Of a stretch of 64,000 nucleotides of DNA, positions 11,730-27,259 are shown one piece after another. The first letter of the stretch is position 1. Every line of letters starts with the position of its first letter. The translations under genes and the position numbers were made by a program. Below the pieces are notes generated by a model. It did no database searches. It was not told the origin of the DNA and saw only the letters and a program-made list of their open reading frames with translations. Origin of the DNA: Poa pratensis (Eukaryota > Streptophyta > Magnoliopsida > Poales > Poaceae); contig CAMZMU010000080.1 in the NCBI GenBank assembly GCA_947311845.1, positions 17,483,341 to 17,547,340 of the forward strand. Direction: 5' to 3'.

Positions 11730-11925
11730 ACCACCCACTTCCATGAATATCCACAGAAGGAAATAAATAGCAGAGCTCGAGCGGCACCACCCCATTCATG
11801 AGAGCCTGACACATGGCTTGCTTCCCGGCGGCATCCAAGAATGCTCACTTCGACACCACATTGTACGGCAGAGGCAGCGGAGTTCTTCCGCTCAACAGTG
11901 AATGGCAAGGCCCTCAGTTCCGCCA
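11583..11925 (-). pseudogene. NDR1/HIN1-like (LEA_2) relic, C-terminal part plus 3' flank
   Basis: Minus-strand fragments read LPYNVVSK, a stop, then FLDAAGKQAMCQALMNGVVP and LEL. This is the pattern I expect near the C-terminal half of LEA_2 proteins of the NDR1/HIN1-like family, membrane-anchored proteins linked to defence and stress. Directly after LEL the sequence jumps to a 3' flank (CTGCTATTTATTTC) shared with the copy at 43.8 kb, so the C-terminus is deleted. A C14 tract and a (CA)n run at 11683-11728 interrupt the flank. The copy is not functional. Confidence 0.5.
11683..11728. repeat. Poly-C tract followed by (AC)n microsatellite
   Basis: A run of about 14 C is followed by about 16 AC units. 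It is a slippage-prone site in the shared flank of the LEA_2 relic. Confidence 0.95.
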
Positions 11926-12354
11926 GGTCAGCGCCTTTAGAAAAATATCACCGAAAGATTGGGCTTTAGAAAAATACCACCTACGGCTTTGGATTCCTCC
12001 ACGTATGGGCTTAGGTAAGCTACTCGTGGCCTCGTGGGCTCCAAATGCTCCAACAAAGTGGGCCGCCTGATCTGTCGCAACTCTGTCAATGGGCTTACCC
12101 ACGTCAGCCGCTGAGGCTACCCTGAAAAAACAAAACAAAAAAAACAAAACAAAAGGTCGGCAGCTGAGGCGGGTGAGAATCGTCAAAATTGACTCATTTT
12201 GATTTCTAAAAAAACTCATGTAATTTCGAAAAGCTCAGCGAAGAAACAGCTCATGTATAATTTTTTGATCAAATCTAACCATAGTTCTAAAATATTAGGT
12301 ATTGGCTCTCGGAATTAATTTTATGAATCACCAAAGTACCGACGTCTGGTTTTT

Positions 12355-12600
12355 TTGAAGCTTTGACTACGTTTTACTCAATGATATTTTCAGTTATTTT
12401 ATGTAAGTTTTAGTCACTTTTATGTCGTTTTATGCGCTATTGCAGTTCTCCTATTATCTTTCTATTGCGTTTTTATTTTCATCTCATAATTGTGCTTTTA
12501 TTCTTTAATTTGCGCAACTGCACACTAATGACGGGACGACACATAAATATATGTGGCCTAGACGCTCCCAATAAAATAAGTATTGTTATGGAAATAGATT
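12355..12600. repeat. Dispersed repeat, copy 2 (pair with 10915-11110)
   Basis: See copy 1. This copy has extra sequence (GCACACTAATGACGGG region) before the shared CCTAGACGCTCC end. Confidence 0.6.
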
Positions 12601-12944
12601 TCAGAAAAACATTTTACTTGATGTTCTTCGTGCTGGAAATATTTTCTAAGAAATGTGCAAATTGCGGAAACCACCAACTAATATTATCATAGCTGCTTAA
12701 TCTACTCACTTTACATGTTTCATAGCAGGTACCCAAAACTTTTCGCGTAAACACAGGTCCAAATCATAGATTGATCCAACTAATTGTAGATCCGGTCAAT
12801 GGACCCCGCGAGTAGGCTGTTTTCATAAAAATAAAGTATTCCTGTAATTGAAACTATCTACTCGGTGATACTTTGATACATTTAATTAGACCAACTATTT
12901 AAAATTTCAAACATTTTAAAAAAATCTGAAATTTCTCTTGTAAG
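12601..12944. other. Intergenic DNA, no gene seen
   Basis: AT-rich, with short open frames only. Confidence 0.5.
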
Positions 12945-14330
12945 TTTTTTAGACGGAAGGTTCGAAATGAGCCCAGATTTGAATTAACAAAGCCAACAAC
13001 CGGTCAAGAGTTACAGCTTACAGGGACAACTTACAACACACACGCACACCACACATGCACACCCCAAAGCAACAGAGAGCCACAAAGGACAAGCTAAGCA
13101 GCGGCAAAGGCGCCAAGTCTTCTGTTGCACGGAGACGACGACGAACAGTCCACACCAACCGACCTCCACCGCACCTTCAACGCCACCATCGAGAAACGCC
13201 ATCAGGGAAGGAACCTAGCTGCAGGGATTGAGAATCCAAAAGGTGGGGGCTTGCAGCAACGCCTCCAAGAAGGTGCACGGCGTGCAAAGACGTCGTCGTT
13301 GCCGACAAAGCCAGAGGTCTTGCACAACTTTCGTCAAAGCCCCAAAGCACTACCCCTAAAACGTAGGGTGATTCACAAGCCGTTAGAAGGAAGACAAACA
13401 CCGAATGAACGCACCGGGAGGCAATATGGCACGGAGAGACGGGATCCAACAAGCCAGAGAAAGGAGGGATCTTCATGACGATGCCTTCAACAAGGGAAAC
13501 AACACCAGGAGGTGTTGTCAACGTCAACAATGGACATAGCCATTGCACGATTTTCATCGAGTCCCATCCAAAACCAGCAACCGGCCGCCGTCACGAGGAC
13601 GCGGAGAAGAAGATCCGGTCGTAGCCACTGGCCTACAACCTCGGGAGAGCTCGGTGCGCCAGCCCCAACTCGGCGCACCAGCTAAGAAACACACCTGCAG
13701 AAACAGCCCGCCCAGGCCCCGCCGAGCCCAGATCGAGCCCACCAGCTCAAGATCCGGCAGCCACACGGGCACAAGAGGGCTGGCGGCCCAGCCGCCCAGT
13801 AGATCCACCCGAGGATCTGGGAGATCCCAGTGGGTTGGCCCGGCCCAGCCCAGCCCAGATCGAGCCCCCAAGCTCTAGATCTGGCAGCTTCATGGCCGAC
13901 GCCATGGGGGTGGGCACCAACAGGGCCGACCGCCGGGAGGCGGGACCGGAGCAACACCACGACCACGCAGCGCCGACCGTCGGAGCAGCAGGCCAGCCGG
14001 CCGGCCGGCCGCCCAGCAGATCCCCCCAAGGATCTACTGCAACCAAGCTAGGGAGAGCTGTAGGGCTACGCGGAGCACCAGCGAGGTCCGGTGAGTGGTA
14101 GAGCAGGGAGATGACGCCGTACACGGCGCTCTAGCCCGAGGAGAAGGCGGGGAGGGCCCGAGGCCACCCAAAGACACGCACGCACGCGAGAGAGGGTTGG
14201 CGACGGCGGGGGCGGGGGGAGGAAGGGGGAAGGGGCTCGCGGCGGCTAGGAGGGCGACACGGGGGAGGAGGGGGGGGGGGGGGGGGGTGGTGGTGTTTTG
14301 TCTTGTAAGTTGTAACTGAAACATGAAACA
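12945..14330. repeat. GC-rich unclassified repeat with internal degenerate direct repeats and G-run end
   Basis: GC content jumps at about 12945. Blocks around CCCAGATCGAGCCC..GATC(C/T)GGCAG occur at about 13728-13765 and 13855-13890, each followed by similar GGCCGGCCGCCCAG(C/T)AGATC segments (13790, 14005). The segment ends in a run of about 21 G near 14268-14288. Many overlapping open frames exist on both strands, as expected of stop-poor GC-rich DNA, and none has a recognised domain. Probably part of a transposable element, class unknown. Confidence 0.45.
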
Positions 14331-14915
14331 GTGTACTGGCTAATATGGACAGGCAATGCCTCGTCATCACTAGCTCGTCGGCTAGCTATACTCATTAATC
14401 TTGGATTCAGAGATGTATAGTTGGTGGCTTGTGCAGAAAACAGAAAATGTGAGTAGTTTGCTCAACAAGGACCGCAATAGTTGATTGTTTGTGCAATTTC
14501 CTGCCTCTCGTGCGCGTCGCTGCTCGCACCTTGCCGCCGCATGCAGAGAGTCAGAGAGTACGCACGCTCCACGCTGTCGTGCACTCGTGCGTGCGACGGC
14601 GCGAGCCGTGTCACGCGCTGTCGGGCCCCACGACACGAACCGCGGCCACTCGCTCCGCTGCGGGACGGTGGCCCGCCTGGCCCCGAGGCAAGCCACGTCG
14701 GGTGTGGGCCACGCGCCGGCCGGATTGGATTATTCTGCACGTCAATTATTGCATGCATGTCTCCTTTCATGTGATGCGAACCAGCAGATGGCAACACGTC
14801 CTGTAGCTCTGACCACCGCCGCGCCGCCACCCGTCGTCTGCCGGCTGCCTGTCTCCCGTCCATCACCGTGTGATGGGGAAATATCCCGTGGCTTCAGCGG
14901 GAGCGAGGAGTGAAG
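14331..14915. other. Intergenic DNA, moderately GC-rich, no gene called
   Basis: Overlapping open frames on both strands at 14462-14913 have no recognisable motif and are treated as by-products of base composition. Confidence 0.4.
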
Positions 14916-14917
14916 TA

Positions 14918-15215
14918 GATTGCCTTCGTTCGATTGCGTTCAGTTTCACTTGTGTTGGAACCACCTCCACTATGCACAGTGTCATACTGTCATGTGGAGT
15001 AAATGTAAACACTTGCATCCCATTGTTTGGCCTCATAAAAAAAAAAGCATGCAGAGTACAAACCGTGTTGCAAAAATAAACTAATATGCCGAAAAGAAAA
15101 GTGTCTTCTTCGTGCGATTGCGTTCAGTTTAGCTCGTGTTGGAACTTGGAACCATTTCCACTCTAAAGATGTATTCATACTTAGCATGTGGAGTACATGT
15201 AAAAACATTTCAGCA
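14918..15215. repeat. Diverged direct duplication
   Basis: 14918-15020 and 15100-15215 share CGATTGCGTTCAGTTT, a GTGTTGGAAC..CCA block and CATGTGGAGTA(A/C)ATGTAAA in the same order. The Harbinger-like MITE sits just after copy 2. Confidence 0.7.
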
Positions 15216-15221
15216 CATTTA

Positions 15222-15887
15222 GGCCCCGTTTGGAACATGGGATTTCTGCAGGAATTTCATAGGATAGGGATTTTGTAGGAAATATTTTCTTTGTGCCGTT
15301 TGGAATGTAGGAATAGGAAAAGGAGTCCGGTAGGATTCAGTTCCTACGCTTCACGTTTTACAGGAAAAGAAAAATCCAGTCCAATCTAATGGAAAGTTTC
15401 CTGGCGCGAAACGAGGCTTCGAGGTGCTTCCACATCTCTGCTTCCCTCGATCATGCGCGCCAAAAAGCGCCGCGTAATGGCCATCCAATACAGAGGGAAA
15501 CGCACTATCTTCCTCACTTCCTGTATACCTAGCTAGTCCGAGGAGGTGGCCAAGAGACTGGGTCAGCCAACTCTACCAGCGGCGGACGGCAAGGAGCACA
15601 TGTAAAAGCTGCAACGGCGACAAGCTAGGCATCACCTCCGGCTTTTAGCAGGTTCCATAAAATCTGCTGCTATCAGTCCATGCATGGATAGATCGTTCCT
15701 TTTCCTATTTGTATCCACCGTGAGTGCAAGGCAACCGTTAGTTGTTTCAAATTCAAAATAATTCCTACGTTTTCCTATCCTGCAATCCAAATGGCTACTA
15801 TTTTCTATTCCTGCATTTTGAATTCCCATAGGATTGCTGGGTATGTCATCTCAATTCCTGTGTTTATCCTGTGTTCCAAACGGGGCC
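15222..15887. mobile_element. PIF/Harbinger-like (Tourist-type) MITE, 666 bp
   Basis: Starts GGCCCCGTTTGGAACA and ends with the exact complement, a 16 bp perfect terminal inverted repeat. Both sides are flanked by TTA (15219-15221 and 15888-15890), the target preference of PIF/Harbinger elements. Beyond the TIR the ends are only partly complementary (GGATTTCTGCAGGAATT against GGATAAACACAGGAATT). No transposase is encoded, so it is non-autonomous. Confidence 0.88.
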
Positions 15888-15890
15888 TTA

Positions 15891-16223
15891 GGAGATAGTT
15901 TGGTTGTATTTGTTCATGTCGAATCTTGCTTTATTTGGACCATTTGTTGCATTTGGACCCTAATTCATGTTTCATTTTGACTTCTAAATATTTATTTATG
16001 GATTCAACTATTGTTATATTGTATCATAGTGAAATATGGCAACTTTAAATTATTTATGTTAAAAATTAGAGTTTGAATGGATTTTATGTGCACTCTATTA
16101 TATGAGAAAAAGAGGAGATGGTTATTAAATACCAACCCTTTGAGTATGTGAAGAATATGTCTCTCCATACCAAAATAAATTGTTTTTTGAGTATAACACA
16201 GTCGGTTTTTTAGCATGAACGTT
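15891..16223. other. Intergenic DNA, no gene seen
   Basis: AT-rich, with no recognised structure. Confidence 0.5.
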
Positions 16224-16630
16224 TGAGAGTGGACAAATGGAGCTTGGGATACAGGGAGCTCTTTATTTTTAAAAAATGAAAATTATATTTTGAAGTTTCA
16301 AAAGAATCCCGTGTGTAGAGAATGTTGTATTCTACCAACATGTAAATTCTTAACTAGAAATAAGTTCTATTTTGGGCTGCGCAAGAATTACAAAGTATGG
16401 TATTTGAATGTAGTGAACAATGCAAAATTCCAACACTTTGAAATCTGACAGATTTTATTATTTTTGTGTAGCACGGGATATGAATTATTTTGATTTGAGA
16501 TTTTACACGTTGATATAATACAATGTTGTCTACCTTCGGATTTTTTTAAACTTCAAAATATGACTTTTGATTTTTTTTTTTTTTTGAATAAATACTCCAT
16601 GAAGCTCCCCTCTATTTCTGGTTTCTGACC
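16224..16630. mobile_element. Fold-back MITE-like element, related to 44054-44331
   Basis: The ends are imperfect inverted repeats: a GGGAGCTC..TTTATT..ATATTTTGAAGTTTC arm on the left and its mirrored form on the right. The internal piece TTATTTTTGTGTAGC..TACAATGTTGTCTACC closely resembles the element at 44054-44331. AACGTTT at 16217 and 16634 may be a target duplication, but this is weak. Confidence 0.5.
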
Positions 16631-17059
16631 CAACGTTTTCTTATTTTATTTTTTGAGATAAATCCAACGTTTTCTTATCTGCATGCTAGAGTTTATCTAA
16701 CAAGTTGTCGTCACGTACTGAAGCCTATCATGTGCATAGCGTTTGACCAGGTGCATAAGTTGGGCAACGCTACGAGTCTATATCTAGCCTTGGTCACATG
16801 GCCTCTAGGATATTGAATTTAAATTTCTTGTTCATCCGATCGATTAACCGTGTTGTTTATTCTTTGACATGACAGGGGCGTAGAATACTGGTCCTAAAAG
16901 AAAATACATGTAAAGTACGGTATATAACTGACTCAATTGTCACTTTTTTCATTGCAAAAAAAAAACTGTCCACTTTTTTTTTCCGCATTACATTTATCCT
17001 GTGTGGCCACCAGGCCCACAAGGCCACAATCACAACTTTGTGCCCAATCCTCTCATCGC
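16631..17059. other. Intergenic DNA, no gene seen
   Basis: AT-rich, with a short CAACGTTTTCTTAT duplication at 16632-16680. Confidence 0.45.
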
Positions 17060-17165
17060 AGAGCTAAGCTACAAAATGCTCCCCAGTGACCTAATTAACA
17101 GAGTACTTATTTAGTTCTTCCACGCCATGTTTTTTCTTAGCCAAGAATGGACTTTGAGAGTGGTT
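17060..17165. repeat. Direct repeat upstream of the MAP kinase, copy 1
   Basis: Resembles 17870-17985 in order: GCTC(C/G)CC(A/G)GTGACCTAA, then TTC(T/C)TCCACGCC, then AGAATGGACT against ACAGTGGACT. It is diverged. The DNA between the copies may be an insertion or the result of a segmental duplication. Confidence 0.55.
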
Positions 17166-17869
17166 GATCGATGTTTATGCAGCGCATTTGGACGTTCTCT
17201 CACCGTGTTCCGGAAAGGAGCATAGCTCACGGACGAAAATTGCAAGATTCGAAGTTGGGTATGTTTTCTCTCTTTTCCAATCAACAATAGTTCTTTTTGG
17301 CGGAACCTCGTTTAGAGGGCCAGGAGTTCCATCATGTAATTGCATTAAGAAGAAACTAGTTTATCCAATCAAAGAGAAAACCCGGTCTGAAAACCATACT
17401 TTCATACATAGCTCGGCTAATGGTCATAATTCCAAAACAACACATCCAAGGAGTAAGAGGCATCAAAGACGCGGTCATGTTCTACTTGGTAAGCTACATA
17501 ATTTTTGTCATATTGAGAAATGGATATCAAGAGATGGGGGTTGCGAGTCTTCGAGATGAGGCACCCAAGAAAAAAAGATGTCCAAGACTATCGATGTCAC
17601 CGGCACCAAAAAAAGTCGAGCAAGGTTTGCCTGAAGCACCACAACACCTGTTGTCGTCCATCACGTCGCAGAGAAAATGGAGCCCCTCCTCCATCTCCTC
17701 ATGCCGTTGTCCACCGACGAGGGCCTTGCCTGCCGACAACAATGGTAGGGGGGGGAGGGGGAGAGGGAGCTGAGTGTGTCGGCTAGGGTTTCGCCACCGG
17801 AACCGCCCGGTCGCAACTCAGCAATATATGTGTATGGCCTTTACATCGTGGACTCCCAATCGGCTTTGT
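17166..17869. other. Unclassified DNA between two direct repeats
   Basis: Contains a 131-codon and a 117-codon open frame in overlapping readings, without a recognised motif. No gene is called. Confidence 0.4.
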
Positions 17870-17985
17870 TACACAGTGCTCGCCGGTGACCTAACAAACG
17901 CGGTACACTTCCAGTTCCTCCACGCCCATATTCTCCCTTACCCCAGTTCAAAAAAAAAAAATCTCCCTTACCCAACAGTGGACTC
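17870..17985. repeat. Direct repeat upstream of the MAP kinase, copy 2
   Basis: Partner of 17060-17165. It contains its own small duplication (TCTCCCTTACCC twice) around an A-run. Confidence 0.55.
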
Positions 17986-18271
17986 TGCCGGCACTCACCC
18001 AGAACCGGAAGAGGATCACGCGTCCGTGCAGCACATACCTGACTGTCGAGTGTCGACCACAGCTGTACTTCTCCCTTCCCGGGCGGTTCCGGTAGCACCA
18101 GTGCGATCTTTGCCAGCAACGGCAAAGCCGGTCAGGCCATTTCCACCTCCAGATTTTTGCCTTCGTCAACACAACACGCGCCGTGTGAACTGCGACCGCC
18201 CAAAGAGAAACAGCAACGAAAGCGGAAAGAAAATCCTCCGCCCAAATCAATCTCCGTCCGTCCCCGAGCTC

Positions 18272-18277
18272 TTATAA
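18272..18277 (+). promoter_or_regulatory. Candidate TATA box of the MAP kinase gene
   Basis: TTATAA about 213 bp upstream of the ATG. It is followed by a C/T-rich GC leader typical of a grass 5' untranslated region. Confidence 0.5.
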
Positions 18278-18489
18278 GACCCCGTCGCTTCCGCCCTCCC
18301 CGCATCCCCTCCACAGCGCCGACGACCCCACCGGTGACAACGCGGCGCAGAGTCGAGAGACACACAGAGAGAAAGAAGAGAGCGGCGGAGGACTCCTCGA
18401 GCCAGCGGCAAGAAGTGGCAAGAAGAGGAGGCGGCGGCTAGGCAGCCAGCCAATGCCGCGGCGGGCGCAGGGGTAGGGAAGGCTGGTAC

Positions 18490-22411
<3,922 letters not shown>

Positions 22412-23288
22412 TGTTAGCAACGATGGTGAAAGTCGAACATTGGCACCGCATTTCTGTCAGGTACACCAGATGCTGATAAAATACAGTAATGCACCAAGTT
22501 GGATTGCATCTTGGGCGCCGCAACAGCCAGTTGGAGATGGTTTAGGGCCTTCCTTATGTGAGTGCATGCTCCTGCCATGCACATAGTTGTTGAATGCAGG
22601 GCGCCTGGCCCTGCATATATAATTGTATTTTTACACTCAAGATCAGATGTAAGCTTGAGATTAGTAGTTCATAGAGGAAGGCACTCTGAGGTCTTCATTT
22701 TCATATGGGATCTGTGCATGATTGTAACCAACAGAGCCTCCATCTGAACATTGTCATGTTTTCCTCTCGATATAGACCTTAATAGATCAAGAAACATTGC
22801 TGCTCTGCATCTGCTGAGTTTTGCGTCTGAGTTCTAGGTATTTTCTTTGGTGTTTGGGTGAACGTACAAATTTAGAAAAATCTCTTTTCTAACTGGACCA
22901 AACAATTTTTAGGGTTTCTAAGTTGATGATCCTCGGCACATATTCTTCATCTTGTGGAAATAATATCATGTTTAGAAGTATGGACGTTGCAGACTTTCTA
23001 CATGAGTTCCAATCAAAAGTCCATACGATTTTAAGAGTGATGCTCATGAGCTAAGAATATAGAGCTATTGTGTTAAAAAAAAGAGCTGCCGTACATCAAG
23101 ATACAACAGTGGCTACCGTCTGGGGCAAGGTCTGTCTGTACATAACATTTCAACTTTTGTAGGAACAGGAAAGAATTCTGTTTCTCAACTAATGTACATC
23201 TTACATACAGTACATAGGCTTGTCGGGTGAGTATTTCATCCGCGTCCGCTCTTGGATCGCTACCGCACTCTGAAATCCTCCAGCATCT
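22412..23288. other. Convergent intergenic region with two 3' UTRs
   Basis: Lies between the stop codons of the kinase (plus) and the methylesterase (minus). AT-rich, with no open frame of note; both transcripts probably end here. Confidence 0.6.
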
Positions 23289-26200
23289 TCAGAAAGGGCT
23301 TACTCTCCTGGCGAGCATCAGCATGAATTCAGGGACAAGACGGCGTGCCACGGGGACGGCAAGGTCCTGGGTTGACTCGCTTGGATCGTCATTGTGTATC
23401 ATGGCGACAATCTCTTCCAGCATCTTATCCCTACCGCCCCGAAGAGGATCCTTTTGACGCAATATTTATACCACGTAAAAAGGGGTAAAGCATTAGAACA
23501 ACGAGTATTCAAATCCTGAACCGCAGGTGCAGAGGGAATGATAATGTTCAAACAGTAATAAGACTCAACCTGCATGGACATCACGTGAAGAATTACTCTC
23601 TACAAACAGAACATCTAAACAACTAAGTATGTCTGCACTACTAAGTCAGACCGATCATTTAACTGAACTGATAGGTCTTCAAGTTTCCTCTGGCGGAAAA
23701 AAGTTTGCTATACTAAGTCAACATAATGCTTAACGATTTAGGAGCAAACTAGCGCAAGAAACAACAAAGCAAGGGCTATACGCAGAAGTCACAACAGGGC
23801 CCCAGATACATTTTTTCCCATGAAAGCAGGACACACCATCATGCTTGAACTCACAACGGGGAAAAGGCTAATTTCACGGTAACCAGAATAATCATGTACT
23901 TTTTGCTTAAACGAGAAGAAAATAAAGCACTTCAAAATATTACTAAGAATGTCAAAACGTCCAAACAAACTTTCAAATAACACCAATGCCACAGCTCACA
24001 CTGATTACCTGAAGAAATAAATCAGTATGCGTCTTCCCTTCATATAAGAATATATCCGCTTTAGCACCACACTGTTGTAAAGCATCAAGGAAAGCTTCAC
24101 TGCAATTTTTTGATTGAGTCAATTCATACCAATATCTGAACACAGGTAAAGTCTCACAAGGGAGCAACTTAAAAAATCCAATGAGGTCAACTGTTTCACT
24201 TTAACCCACCTTTCAGCAGGCGGCATTGAACAGTCACTTGTCCCATGGAGAAGGATGATATGAGGCAACAGAGAAACTGCAGATCCAACAGCTACGTCCT
24301 TAACCAACACTTGTGGAGAAAATTTCCTCAGTGATTCCTCACCTTCCATAATGCTGAAACATATGGTTGCAATGGTGTTAGTATCTTGACAATAGCGGGC
24401 AAGAAAATTGTCGGATGTCTTTTTTTAAGAAGGGAGTCAAAGATAAATACCTGAGAAAGAGAGATCGGTACAGACCACGCCTATGGAAATGATCAACCAA
24501 GTTGAGAAGATTATAACTGCAGAAATCAGAAGTCAAATGTTAAGGCCAATCCTACCAAATGTTATAAGTCATGCGATTAAAATGTTGGAAAAGGCAGTAC
24601 AGAGATTCAAAAGTAGCATTGGATTCCCAGACCTGATTCCTAGAATATACTACAGCAGGAGCCTGTAACTTGCAAACCGATATTGCTTAATAGACAAATT
24701 CCTCTCTTAAATTTAGAGCAAGCATATTACTATTCTGCCTGAACAAGAAGCACAGTAGACTAAATTGCAGCAGGAGACAAACTCTACTGGGCAGTACTGA
24801 CAATGTTTGACGATGCAAAAAAACTGAGTACTGCGATAGCACACACAAATTTTTACAGATAAAGGAGCATCTACAATTTGTGCTAGTCATATGCTTACCC
24901 GCCAGAAATACCGAAGTAAGCTTTTAGTTGCCCAACACTCCAATTGGAAGTATCTCTTTCACCAGATTCTTTAACAGCCTGATTTACAAGAGTACATGCA
25001 GCTATATGCGCACCAGCAGATTGTCCAACAAGATAAATCCTGTTAGCACGATGTACATAGAACATGTAAGAAAAAAATGATTATATAAGTGCATCAAATA
25101 ATCTTTTGGAAGTGAAACATAGGCTCTTGTTCAAGTCACACCATTAAGTCCTAGAAAAGATGAATACCCAAATGAACCATTTCCTTCAACACATTCTACC
25201 TCACCTTCCACACTAATGGATTCCTAAAGCATGCATATTTATCATATGTGTGCATGTGCAGGGCACACATTAGAACGAACGACATCGAAATTGCAATAGC
25301 CGAGCTTTAAATTTTTATAAGGTATAAGCTATCAACCTTTCAGGATCACCTCCATATCTAGCTATATTGTTGCAGACAAATGAGATTCCTTGGGATACAT
25401 CTTCTACCATATCACCAATAGTCCCCTGTGGAAAGTTTCTGCAAACAAACCATTGTGATGCCCCATGAGTGTGATATCAGAAATTTGGTTCTTTGCATGT
25501 TTGGAATTTATTCTGAGTACCTGTAATCCATGCAGGCAACTAAGATGCCCCTTTCTGCCAAGCGTCTGCCTAAAAGGGCACCCCATGCTTTGTACCTGAG
25601 ATATGTATCATTCGCTCACACAAAATCAAGACACGGTCTAAAACTGACTGTGGTTCAGGAATGGTAAAGAGAGAGAAAAGAACTTAGAGGTCCAAGATGG
25701 TACATACTTGTACTCACCCTATGATCCATGCTCCACCAGTGACGAATGCCACGACTGGCTTCAACCCTGTTGTGCCAGCTGGTATATACAAATCCAATCT
25801 GCAGAAATAAATTCCAGGGTACAGATATCAACCACTTAACTAACTTGTGAAATATACAGAGATAAACTACAAATTGGTTTATTGAATAGAGATATTAGGT
25901 GCATGGTAATAAGCTTGTAGAAAATGAACAAAGTACCTGTTTCTTGGTTGTTCTCCATATACAACACTTCTATGAACCTGGCTTGAGAAGAGGTAATAAT
26001 ATAAAACTGGAGTAAAGCAAAAACAAAAGGTCAAGCTACTGCATGAGATATACATATCAACATATATCATAATTACAAAGAAAATAATAGGGAAAACCCT
26101 TGCATGAAGAACAACTGAAGTGGTTTCAAAACACCAACCTTGAATAAAACCAGGCATGAGCAATAGAGCATAAAACAGAGGGCAAGGAACTGACGGATCC

Positions 26201-27034
26201 ATCTGTATCCTACCCTGCATAAATCAGACAAGTTATTGGCACAAACTCAATAACCCCCTATGATCGAGACGTCTATCTTTGTTTCCTTTTCCCCTTCCCC
26301 CTCCCTTCTTTCCCCTGGGATGACCCCAGTTCCCATTACTTGCGTAACGGACACCACAAGTTCACCAGGAAAAAAGGAAACTGGAGTCCCAGTTCAACCA
26401 ATTGAGAGGGAACCCACTAGCTAAACCTGTCTCTGACTTAAAAATAAGGGACGAAAACCATTCCACCTCTCTTCTTAAGTCTAAACCACTTCACTATGGT
26501 TATGTACTCTGTACTACTACCGTAATAGTTAAATGGGATTAGGAGCTCTCCTGTGAAAGAGTACGAGCAATCGTCTGGACAGAGGCTATTGTCGCGTATT
26601 CAATTTATGAAATATTTAGAGCTTTTAGCGTCCGATCTCAGCAAGGTTTGAGTTAGCTCGGCGCTAAATATGTTATGATACACAAGTGCTCCGAAGTAAC
26701 AATCAGATGCAGATCACCAAGTGGAATTGGTAGTAGTAACAGAAGGAAAGCGCAAGCGGCAAGGGAAATGGAACCGTGGGTACCCGAGGTAGCGGAGGAG
26801 GGTGAGCGTGAGGCGGGTGAGGAGGAAGGTCTCGGCGGCCGCGTGGCCGACGTCCCGGCGGAAGGAGATGCTGCGCTGGGCGAACCGCTCCCTCATCGCG
26901 CGCCGCCGCACGCACCCGTCGGACGGGAGGAGCGGCGCGTCCTCCGCGGCGGCGGCGGTGGCCGGGGAGGGCGGCGGCGTATCCCTGTCCTTGGCTGGCG
27001 GGGAGGCGGCGCGGGCAGGGAGCTCCACCTCCAT
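23289..27034 (-). CDS. ICMEL: Isoprenylcysteine alpha-carbonyl methylesterase-like protein (alpha/beta hydrolase), one frameshift
   Basis: Eleven exons: 27034-26784, 26214-26139, 26006-25937, 25798-25718, 25595-25521, 25438-25337, 25039-24899, 24516-24451, 24353-24210, 24099-24009 and 23450-23289. ICME enzymes remove the methyl ester from prenylated protein C-termini at the endomembrane and modulate abscisic acid signalling. Visible features: a Pro/Ala-rich N-terminus starting [10 protein letters not shown], a hydrophobic stretch in exon 2, VTGGAW for the oxyanion hole, the nucleophile Ser in GQSAGAH, Asp in HGTSDC and His in GKTHTD, so the catalytic triad is complete. Counting one missing base, the length is 419 residues, normal for the family. 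Exon 2 is 76 bp where frame needs 77: the A4 run at 26172-26175 is one short, shifting LALC away from [11 protein letters not shown]. All other exons are intact, so a base-call error or a recent mutation are both possible. Confidence 0.9.
26172..26175 (-). other. Frameshift site in methylesterase exon 2
   Basis: Frame before ([12 protein letters not shown]) and after ([11 protein letters not shown]) are offset by one base across this homopolymer. Splice phases on both sides require a 77 bp exon. Confidence 0.75.
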
Positions 27035-27259
27035 CGCGGCGGCGTGAGGCACGAGATTCCCGAGGCCGTGGACTGGGGAAGGTGGCTGCTCTGACGGGCG
27101 GCTTTTTTGGTCTGGCCACACGCAGCACGTGGCGGAGCTGTACGCGACGGCGAGGACCAGGACGATGCGGTGGACGACCGGGATCCGGCAGCCGGCGGCG
27201 GGAGGAGGCGTTTTCGTGGCGGAGAGTCTGACTGGTGAGTTGTTGTCCGTAGACTTCGG
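27035..27259. other. Upstream region of the methylesterase gene
   Basis: A GC-rich leader shading into repeat DNA at about 27260. No TATA box stands out. Confidence 0.4.

Noticed and set aside
13125..14324. Many overlapping open frames over 80 codons on both strands
   Set aside because: They lie in a GC-rich, stop-poor repeat and show low-complexity Pro/Arg/Gly/Ala translation with no domain or splice support.
14462..14913. Three plus-strand and two minus-strand open frames of 97-142 codons
   Set aside because: They overlap in several frames with Arg/Ala/Pro-rich content, and no motif or neighbouring exon supports any of them.
17164..18277. Open frames of 117-167 codons upstream of the MAP kinase
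   Set aside because: They overlap repeats and the kinase promoter, and no domain or splice pattern was found.
23973..24167. Alternative upstream acceptor for methylesterase exon 10
   Set aside because: An acceptor at TTCAG near 24140 adds [12 protein letters not shown] to the protein, but the TTGCAG site at 24100 gives the expected ESEAFLDAL join and also keeps phase.
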